Origin: Lachnospiraceae bacterium
GTDB taxonomy: Bacteria > Bacillota > Clostridia > Lachnospirales > Lachnospiraceae
Direction: 5' to 3'
Length of the DNA: 15,284 nt
Assembly (NCBI GenBank): GCA_902363675.1
Contig: CABJAV010000009.1
Location: forward strand, 88,629-103,912
The position numbers and the translations under genes were made by a program. Shown here piece by piece: positions 6,853 to 12,352 of the stretch; position 1 is the first letter of the stretch; every line of letters begins with the position of its first letter. The notes beneath the pieces are model-generated. The model saw nothing but the letters and a program-made list of their open reading frames with translations, had not been told where the DNA came from and searched no databases.

Positions 6853-7401
6853 ATGAGTAAAATTGGAATTTTTATGGCTGACGGATGTGAGGAAATCGAA
6901 GGACTCACTGTTGTAGATATCGCAAGAAGAGCAGGCATCGAAATCGACACGATTTCTATTACAGGAAAGCCGGTAGTGACCAGCTCCCACAAAGTTACGT
7001 TTGAGACAGATACAACCAAAGAAGAGGCTGATTTTGCAAGCTATGATGGTATTGTATTGCCGGGCGGTATGCCGGGAACCATCCATCTCGGTGAGGATGA
7101 GACAGTAAACCGCGTGATCAAAGAGTTTGCAACAGCAGGAAAGCTGGTAGCCGCAATCTGTGCCGCACCAAGCGTATTAGGACAGGCCGGCATCCTGGAA
7201 GGAAAGAAAGCAACCTGTCATCCGGGCTTTGAAGAGAAGCTGACTGGCGCAGACTGCAAGCTTGATCCGGTTGTATGTGATGGCAATATCATAACCAGCC
7301 GCGGTATGGGTACCGCAATCCCGTTTGCGCTGGAAATCGTGCGCTATTTCAAGGATGATGCGGCTGTGGAGAAAGTAAAAGGCGGACTGGTTTACGCCTA
7401 A
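6853..7401 (+). CDS. DJ-1/PfpI family protein, 182 aa
   Basis: A full-length DJ-1/ThiJ/PfpI domain. The start MSKIGIFMADGCEEIEGLTV carries the conserved Glu next to the active site. VLPGGMPG is the glycine-rich loop, and AAICAAPSVLGQAGIL contains the nucleophile-elbow Cys at about residue 103. HPGFEEKL and ITSRGMGTAIPFAL complete the family pattern, close to human DJ-1 and bacterial YajL. Such proteins are soluble and linked to oxidative stress protection, glyoxalase or deglycase-like chemistry; the in vivo substrate is debated. GGAGGAAA lies about 8 bases before the ATG, and the gene has its own consensus promoter. No operon partner. Confidence 0.93.
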   Translation: MSKIGIFMADGCEEIEGLTVVDIARRAGIEIDTISITGKPVVTSSHKVTFETDTTKEEADFASYDGIVLPGGMPGTIHLGEDETVNRVIKEFATAGKLVAAICAAPSVLGQAGILEGKKATCHPGFEEKLTGADCKLDPVVCDGNIITSRGMGTAIPFALEIVRYFKDDAAVEKVKGGLVYA

Positions 7402-7414
7402 ATCACAGCGACAA

Positions 7415-7645
7415 TTAATTACCTTTGCTGCTGAGAGGATTGCTGCGCGACTCGAAGAACTGATTGTTGTCGATGCGAGCACGATTCTTTTCGTTATACA
7501 TGCTGCTTTGGCGGATCGCCGGGATTTCATCGTCTTCCTCGGAAAAGTATTTTGGACCGGCGGTGAATGGATCGGCATCGGTTCCTTTTAATAAGGAAGC
7601 ATGTGGATAATGGCTGGATTTGTTTCGACTTTTGCTTTTGCTCAT
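7415..7645 (-). CDS. small hypothetical protein, 76 aa
   Basis: The start at 7645 is picked because CAGGAGG sits 8 bases upstream, while the longer open frame has no ribosome site. The protein is hydrophilic: a Lys/Ser-rich start (MSKSKSRNKSSHYPHASLLK), an acidic middle (FSEEDDEIPAIRQ) and a basic, Asn-rich end. It has no membrane segment or Cys motif and is probably partly disordered. No family is recognised. It converges on the DJ-1 gene with only 13 bases between the stops. Confidence 0.65.
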   Translation of the reverse strand: MSKSKSRNKSSHYPHASLLKGTDADPFTAGPKYFSEEDDEIPAIRQSSMYNEKNRARIDNNQFFESRSNPLSSKGN

Positions 7646-7726
7646 GTGTAAGACCTCCTGATAGTGATTTGTTTTTGGGATGGGAATAGTATGTGCAGAG
7701 GTGGAGTGGAGTATGCAAAAAGGCAG

Positions 7727-7755
7727 ATGACATGACACGAAAATCATGTTATAAT
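7727..7755 (+). promoter_or_regulatory. promoter of the first Rpn-family gene
   Basis: ATGACA (7727-7732), a 17-base spacer and TATAAT (7750-7755). It implies a leader of about 225 bases before the ATG at 7988, comparable to the long leader of the second Rpn gene. Confidence 0.65.
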
Positions 7756-7895
7756 CCATGCAAAGCATTATGTTTTCAAGCGTATATGAACATAAGTGGC
7801 CAACATCATATACCATGTCATTATGGCAAGTGCAATTCTGCAATCTAATCATGTATATACTGGTGTAGAGGACTGAATACCAGTATCACGACAGA

Positions 7896-7963
7896 GAATT
7901 TTCAATGCTTTTAATCACATTAAAAAGCAGGGAGAATTCGACTGCGGAAGCTGAAGTTCTCCC
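7896..7963 (+). promoter_or_regulatory. structured leader element, copy 1, before the first Rpn gene
   Basis: GAATTTTC (7896-7903) can pair with GAGAATTC (7932-7939) over 8 bp, enclosing TGCT/AGCA and a variable apical part. The 3' strand overlaps an alternative hairpin GGGAGAA (7930-7936) with TTCTCCC (7957-7963), which ends just before the ribosome binding site. The first 20 bases and the 14 bases AGCAGGGAGAATTC recur exactly at 11155-11200. Two mutually exclusive stems suggest cis-regulation; the ligand or trigger is unknown. Confidence 0.55.
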
Positions 7964-7987
7964 GAACATAACAAAGGAGGACATATA

Positions 7988-8948
7988 ATGTCAGAGAAGG
8001 GTAGAAATGATAAAACGCCAAAAATGGATGTGTATGTAGATGATCAGGGGATATCGACAGAATTAATGGAGCAGTCAGCGCAGCATCTGATACGGATCTT
8101 AGGAGAACCAGATCGTATGTACAAAGATCATGTGTTTCGTATGCTCCTTAAAGGATCGTCACATAGCGCTTGAAGTGTACAACGCAATGAATGGTACCAA
8201 TTACACGGATCCAGAGGAATTGATTATAACTACATTGGAGAATGCTGTGTATATGGGAATGAAAAATGATGTATCTTTTATTATAGATTCCCAGCTTGTA
8301 TTGTACGAACACCAGTCATCGGTAAATCCGAATATGCCACTAAGAGATTTATTTTATGTAGCTTGCGTATATTCAGCATTGATTATGAATGAAAATCTCT
8401 ATGGAGAAAAGTTAATTCAGATTCCAGAACCAAAGTTTGTTGTGTTTTATAATGGTCAAAAAATGATGCCGGAGCGACAGGAACTTCGACTATCCGATGC
8501 ATATGAACGTAAATCAGAAAAGAAATCTATGGAACTGATCATAGAAGTGGTTAATATTAATCCTGGAAACAATCAGGAACTGATGGAGAAAAGTCCGACG
8601 TTGCATCAGTATATGCAGTTTGTGGAGTGCATCAGGACCTATCAAAAAGATTTTCCTTTCAAAATAGCAGTAGAAAAAGCAATCAATGAATGTATTCAAA
8701 AAGGAATTTTGGAATCATTCCTTAAGAAAAATAAAGCGGAGGTGTTGCGAATGAGTATATTTGAATATGATCAGGAAAAACATATCCAGCAGGAACGGGA
8801 TGCGTCAAGGGAAGAAGGTCGGCAAGAGGAACGAATCAAAGCGATTGAAAATATGATTTCGCTTGGATTAACAAAAGAAAAGATTCTTACAAAATATTCG
8901 GAAGAAGAATACGAGGAAGCAGAAAAAGCGATGTTAGTTGAAACATAA
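7988..8948 (+). pseudogene. Rpn family recombination-promoting nuclease/putative transposase, frameshifted
   Basis: AAGGAGG lies 7 bases before the ATG. The frame runs to TGA near 8173. The family sequence continues in the +1 frame: DRHIALEVYNAMNGTNYTDP, NDVSFIIDSQLVLYEHQSS (PD-(D/E)XK Asp and ExQ), MPLRDLFYVACVYSAL, then a charged C-terminal tail to TAA at 8948. One extra base near 8151-8154 (CTTAAAGGATCG, expected CTTAAAGATCG) accounts for the break; corrected, the protein is 319 aa. No typical +1 recoding signal is seen. Rpn proteins are DNA nucleases tied to recA-independent recombination and, in E. coli, to phage defence. The C-terminal tail and terminator are almost identical to those of the second Rpn gene. 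Confidence 0.85.
8751..8948 (+). CDS. intragenic short Rpn product (RpnS-like), 65 aa
   Basis: Inside the first Rpn gene, GGAGG (8738-8742) lies 8 bases before ATG 8751, an ideal initiation site that the long protein does not need. It would yield 65 residues beginning MSIFEYDQEKHIQQERDASR and ending in the helical tail IENMISLGLTKEKILTKYSE through AMLVET. Short C-terminal products made from internal starts are reported for E. coli Rpn genes, where they oligomerise and block the toxic long form. The frameshift upstream leaves this product intact, so the gene could now make only the short form. Initiation here is an inference from the ribosome site. Confidence 0.55.
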   Translation: MSIFEYDQEKHIQQERDASREEGRQEERIKAIENMISLGLTKEKILTKYSEEEYEEAEKAMLVET

Positions 8949-8980
8949 GAAAGCTGGCGGTCATGAAAGTGGCTGCCAGT
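8841..8980 (+). repeat. direct repeat, copy 1 (Rpn 3' end plus terminator)
   Basis: 140 bases matching 12151-12290 at 136 positions, same orientation, no gaps. The differences are at 8888, 8912, 8915 and 8972. It covers the last 36 codons and the terminator stem. Confidence 0.95.
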
Positions 8981-8987
8981 TTTTTTA
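8954..8987 (+). terminator. terminator of the first Rpn gene
   Basis: Stem CTGGC / GCCAG with an imperfect inner part, followed by a T-run (8980-8986), directly after the stop codon. A second hairpin GCGCC-ttgt-GGCGC (8991-9004) follows, next to the intron 5' region. Confidence 0.8.
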
Positions 8988-9011
8988 TTTGCGCCTTGTG
9001 GCGCACGTTTC

Positions 9012-10867
9012 GTTTGCGCGCCATGGGCGCGCTCTCGCAGGTGAAAGTCCTGAACATGCCCAGGTAGTGGGAAATGTATAGCTGAACAGCAAGGGTGTCC
9101 ATCGTGAGGTGGAATCTGAAGGAAGCTGTAGGCAAATCCTTGGTCCGACGGACAGAAATCGCATATGAGGCTAGGCTTTGAGAGATAAGCTGGCGAAAGA
9201 CAGTAAAGTCTAATAACTACCACATTTGTAGAAGCAGAGTAAATGCGGCGGATTTATGAGGAGAAAGAGCGTGCACCTTAAGCGTGGAGGTCTCACAGAG
9301 GTTTTATTTGCCTAGTAACAACGAACTGTGAGAAGTCAGCAGAACCCATAGTAGTGAAGAAGTTTCTGTAATGGAAATGGAGCGAAGGGGCGAACAATCA
9401 ATAAGTTTGAGTATATCTCGTATTGCAGAAATGGCAACATCTGCCGTAACCAATCGGGTAAAAGGTGGTCAAATCAAGCGAGACGGAAAGGAAAGAACGC
9501 ATGAACACAAGTAGTCTAATGGAGCAGATACTTTCTAGCGATAACCTCAACAGAGCATATCTGCAAGTCGTACGAAATAAAGGTGCAGAGGGTGTGGACG
9601 GAATGAAATACACAGAACTTAAAGAACACCTTGTAAAGAACGGCGAAATCATCAAGGAACAGTTGAGGACAAGAAAGTATAAGCCTCAGCCAGTACGAAG
9701 AGTGGAGATACCAAAGCCTGATGGCGGTGTCAGAAACCTAGGAGTACCAACAGTAACAGACAGATTTGTACAACAGGCCATTGCACAGGTACTTACACCA
9801 ATCTACGAGGAACAATTCCATGCCCACAGTTATGGATTTAGACCAAATAGATGTGCACAGCAAGCAATCCTAACAGCGTTAGACATGATGAATGATGGTA
9901 ATGATTGGATTGTAGACATTGACTTGGAAAAGTTCTTTGACACAGTGAATCATGACAAACTTATGACCATTATCGGTAGAACTATCAAAGATGGAGACGT
10001 CATCTCTATCGTTAGAAAATATCTTGTCAGTGGAATCATGATTGACGATGAGTATGAGGATTCTATAGTGGGAACACCATAAGGTGGAAACCTTTCGCCT
10101 CTTCTGGCGAATATTATGCTGAATGAACTAGATATGGAAATGGAGACCAGAGGGCTAAACTTTGTACGTTACGCAGACGACTGTATCATTATGGTCAGAA
10201 GTGAAATGTCTGCCAATCGAGTTATGAGGAATATCTCACGATTTATTGAAGAGAAACTAGGACTTAAGGTCAACATGACTAAAAGCAAAGTAGACAGACC
10301 AGATGGACTTAAATATCTTGGTTTTGGATTCTTTTTCGACACGCAAGCACAACAATACAAGGCAAGACCACATGCAAAATCAATAGCTAAGCTCAAAACG
10401 AAAATGAAATGGCTCACGAGAAGAAACTGGAGTGTCAGCAATCGCTATAAGATTGAAAAACTTAACCAGCTAACCCGTGGATGGATCAATTATTTCGGAA
10501 TCGGTTATATGAAGTGGTTATGCAAAGATATGGATGCGCTAATTCGTAGAAGATTGCGTATGTGTATCTGGGTGCATTGGAAAACCCCACAAAATCGTGC
10601 GCAAAACCTAATGAAGTTAGGAATGTATAGTAAGAAGGCTTATGCAATAGCATACAGTGGTGCACGGGTGGCTCGATTAAGTGAAGGTGCGCTAAACTAT
10701 GTAATTACCAATAAGAGACTAGCCTCATTTGGCTTGGTCTCAATGTATGACTACTATACCGAGAGGTTTGTTAAATGTTAAGTTGATTGAACCGCCGTGT
10801 ACCGAACGGTACGCACGGTGGTGTGAGAGGTCGGCTAATCAACTAATGATTAGCCTCCTACTCGATT
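9012..10867 (+). mobile_element. group II intron inserted downstream of the first Rpn gene
   Basis: A maturase ORF lies inside a structured RNA. The 3' end has a recognisable domain V (10791-10822: ACCGCCGTG / CACGGTGGT, inner TACC / GGTA, 2-base CG bulge) and domain VI (GGCTAATCA / TGATTAGCC, 10833-10855), then CTCCTACTCGAT near 10856-10866. The 5' region begins near GTTTGCGCGCC (about 9012), and the domain I-like segment GGTGAAAGTCCTG follows at 9041. The 5' boundary is uncertain by about 25 bases. Insertion next to a terminator and hairpin without an HNH domain resembles class C introns; that class call is inference. Confidence 0.85.
9501..10781 (+). pseudogene. ltrA: group II intron reverse transcriptase/maturase, interrupted by an in-frame TAA
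   Basis: The frame is continuous apart from one TAA at 10080-10082. Without it the protein is 426 aa, typical of intron-encoded proteins lacking an endonuclease. Recognised parts: an N-terminal RT region (LNRAYLQVVRNKGAEGVDGM), RT motif KPDGGVRNLGVPTVTDRFVQ, HSYGFRPNR, DIDLEKFFDTVNHD, then GTP-stop-GGNLSPLLANI, where family members have GTPQGG. RYADD (catalytic) follows, then a maturase/X domain (LNQLTRGWINYFGIGY). A single C-to-T change (CAA to TAA) in the QG motif explains the stop. The start at 9501 has AAAGGAAAG upstream. Unless read through, the maturase is inactive and the intron would need help in trans to splice. Confidence 0.9.
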
Positions 10868-10949
10868 AATTTTCCCGCTAAATCGTTGGAGTTGAAAATT
10901 ACCATAGCGGTAAAAATCGTGTAAGAACACGCATATTTATAAAAATGTA

Positions 10950-10978
10950 TCGACAAGGCATAATACAAATGATATAAT
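10950..10978 (+). promoter_or_regulatory. promoter of the second Rpn-family gene
   Basis: TCGACA (10950-10955), a 17-base spacer and TATAAT (10973-10978). It predicts a leader of about 275 bases. A second TATAAT near 11092 has no good -35. Confidence 0.65.
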
Positions 10979-10984
10979 TTTTCT

Positions 10985-11154
10985 AAAGCATTTATTTATG
11001 TAGCCTTATGGTTATATGTTATTCCATTATCTATGCACTTTATTTTTTCAAAGCAAAATATTCATACAAAGTATGTAGAATTTCTGACATATAATATATT
11101 CTAACAGCAGATCAGAAACTATGAGCAACAGGGTGGGTTGTCTCATCAAATCAG
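10985..11154 (+). other. AT-rich untranslated leader region before the second Rpn gene
   Basis: Between the predicted promoter and the structured element I see no ORF with a ribosome site and no RNA gene. The stretch is AT-rich and includes weak inverted repeats. Confidence 0.4.
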
Positions 11155-11225
11155 GAATTTTCAATGCTTTTAATATCTCGATTTTTAGCAGGGAGAATTC
11201 TTGTATTATGGCCGACTTGAATTCT
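11155..11225 (+). promoter_or_regulatory. structured leader element, copy 2, before the second Rpn gene
   Basis: It shares two exact blocks with 7896-7939: a 20-base block (11155-11174) and AGCAGGGAGAATTC (11187-11200), with a different 12-base loop. GAATTTTC pairs with GAGAATTC as in copy 1. The alternative hairpin is preserved with different sequence: AGAATTC (11194-11200) with GAATTCT (11219-11225). Conservation of both competing stems argues for function. Confidence 0.55.
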
Positions 11226-11262
11226 TCTTAAACAACAGAAGAAGGAAGGAAGGAGACCATGA

Positions 11263-12258
11263 ATGGGGAAGAAAGACATTCAGGCACATGAGTTTCTTGC
11301 AAACAATGCGAGGTTTGCTGATTTGTGCAATTATTTTCTTTTTGATGGGCGAGAAATCATAGCTCCGGGGGAACTGAAGGAACAGGACACAACGGAAATA
11401 TTCTCCGCATTTGGCATCAGCAAAAAAGAATTGCATTTACAAAAATGGCGGGACTTATTAAAACATGTGGTTGTGAAATCAACCAATCACTGCACTTACA
11501 TAATAATAGGTGTAGAAAACCAGTCGGAAATCCATTACGCTATGCCTATCAAAAATATGATTTATGATGCCATTAATTATGGACGGCAGACAAAAGAAGC
11601 TGCTAAAATGCATAAGAAAAAGAAAGATACAAAAAATAATGCCGAATTTTTGGCAGGCTTTACAAAAGAAGATAAATTAACACCAGTCATTACATTAACT
11701 GTTTACTGGGGTTGCGAGGACTGGGATGCACCACGCAGTCTGCATGAAATGCTACGAATTAGTGACGAATCTGTTTTACAATATGTGTCGGATTATAAAC
11801 TTAATCTGATAGCTCCGTGTGAAATTTCAGATTTCAGTAAATTTAACACTTCGCTTGGACCAGTGTTACAATTATTGCGTGTGGCAAATGATGAAGATGC
11901 TATGGGAAATTTAATTACAACAAATCTTGCGTTTAGAGAACTGGAAAACGAAGCGGTGGAAACAATCAATGTATTTGCAGGATTGAATATTCAACCTGAC
12001 GAAGAAAAGGAGGTTACGGATATGTGTAAGGCATGGGATGACCATTATAGGAGCGGTGTTCAGAATGGAATACAGCAAGGAATACAGCAAGGAATACAGC
12101 GGGGAATACAGCAAGGGATACAGCAGGGAGAACATGCAAAAAGAATCGAAGCGATTGAAAATATGATTTCGCTTGGATTAACAAAAGAAAAGATTCTCAC
12201 AAAATATTCGGAAGAAGAATATGAAGAAGCAGAAAAAGCGATGTTAGTTGAAACATAA
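11263..12258 (+). CDS. Rpn family recombination-promoting nuclease/putative transposase, 331 aa
   Basis: An intact gene. AGGAG lies 7 bases before ATG 11263; an ATG at 11259 is too close to the site and hits a stop quickly. Residues 1-200 hold the PD-(D/E)XK-like domain typical of this group: NNARFADLCNYFLFDGREII, LKEQDTTEIFSAFG, QKWRDLLK, YIIIGVENQSEIHYAMPIKN (E-x-Q) and VITLTVYWGCEDWDAPRSLH. A Met/Cys-containing linker near residues 250-265 is followed by five GIQQ-type repeats and the helical tail shared with the first Rpn gene. The N-terminal body differs from that gene, so they are distant paralogs with a common tail. Proposed role: DNA cleavage in recombination or defence, kept in check by the short internal product. 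Confidence 0.9.
   Translation: MGKKDIQAHEFLANNARFADLCNYFLFDGREIIAPGELKEQDTTEIFSAFGISKKELHLQKWRDLLKHVVVKSTNHCTYIIIGVENQSEIHYAMPIKNMIYDAINYGRQTKEAAKMHKKKKDTKNNAEFLAGFTKEDKLTPVITLTVYWGCEDWDAPRSLHEMLRISDESVLQYVSDYKLNLIAPCEISDFSKFNTSLGPVLQLLRVANDEDAMGNLITTNLAFRELENEAVETINVFAGLNIQPDEEKEVTDMCKAWDDHYRSGVQNGIQQGIQQGIQRGIQQGIQQGEHAKRIEAIENMISLGLTKEKILTKYSEEEYEEAEKAMLVET
12022..12258 (+). CDS. intragenic short Rpn product (RpnS-like), 78 aa
   Basis: AAGGAGGT (12007-12014) lies 7 bases before an in-frame ATG at 12022, a near-perfect ribosome site inside the coding region. The product starts MCKAWDDHYRSGVQNG, runs through the GIQQ repeats and ends with the same tail as the 65-aa product of the first gene. 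Position, size and the strong internal signal match the intragenic antitoxins described for E. coli Rpn genes. Because the last 36 residues are identical in the two genes, the two short proteins may cross-oligomerise with either long form. Not demonstrated. Confidence 0.6.
   Translation: MCKAWDDHYRSGVQNGIQQGIQQGIQRGIQQGIQQGEHAKRIEAIENMISLGLTKEKILTKYSEEEYEEAEKAMLVET
12067..12126 (+). repeat. five tandem 12-base repeats coding GIQQ/GIQR
   Basis: Units of GGAATACAGCAA begin at 12067, 12079, 12091, 12103 and 12115, with small changes in units 3 and 5. Being a multiple of three, unit gain or loss by slippage would change linker length without changing frame. Confidence 0.95.
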
Positions 12259-12290
12259 GAAAGCTGGCGGTCATGAAAGTGACTGCCAGT
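12151..12290 (+). repeat. direct repeat, copy 2 (Rpn 3' end plus terminator)
   Basis: Matches 8841-8980 at 136 of 140 bases in the same orientation, offset exactly 3310 bases. Recombination between copies would delete the intron and the body of one Rpn gene. Confidence 0.95.
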
Positions 12291-12296
12291 TTTTTA
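12264..12296 (+). terminator. terminator of the second Rpn gene
   Basis: Stem CTGGCGGTCA / TGACTGCCAG with one mismatched pair and a 6-base loop, then TTTTTT. The single base difference from copy 1 (A for G) improves the stem. Confidence 0.9.
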
Positions 12297-12300
12297 ATTC

Positions 12301-12331
12301 AAAAAGGAGAAGAGCAAATGCTCTTCTCCTA
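12301..12331 (-). terminator. flagellin terminator
   Basis: Perfect 12-bp stem AGGAGAAGAGCA / TGCTCTTCTCCT with a 2-base loop, followed on the minus strand by TTTTT. It lies 22 bases past the flagellin stop. Confidence 0.9.
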
Positions 12332-12352
12332 AATGGCTTCGTAATATGAATA

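Noticed and set aside
8140..8165. Programmed frameshift in the first Rpn gene
   Set aside because: The needed shift is +1 at CTT AAA G, with no slow stop codon, no upstream Shine-Dalgarno-like stimulator and no clear slippery run. A simple one-base insertion explains it better.
10169..10441. Minus-strand frame inside the maturase
   Set aside because: It lies entirely opposite conserved RT sequence including YADD and has no ribosome site.
12060..12130. CRISPR-like repeats
   Set aside because: The 12-base units are directly adjacent with no spacers and are in frame, so this is a coding tandem repeat.
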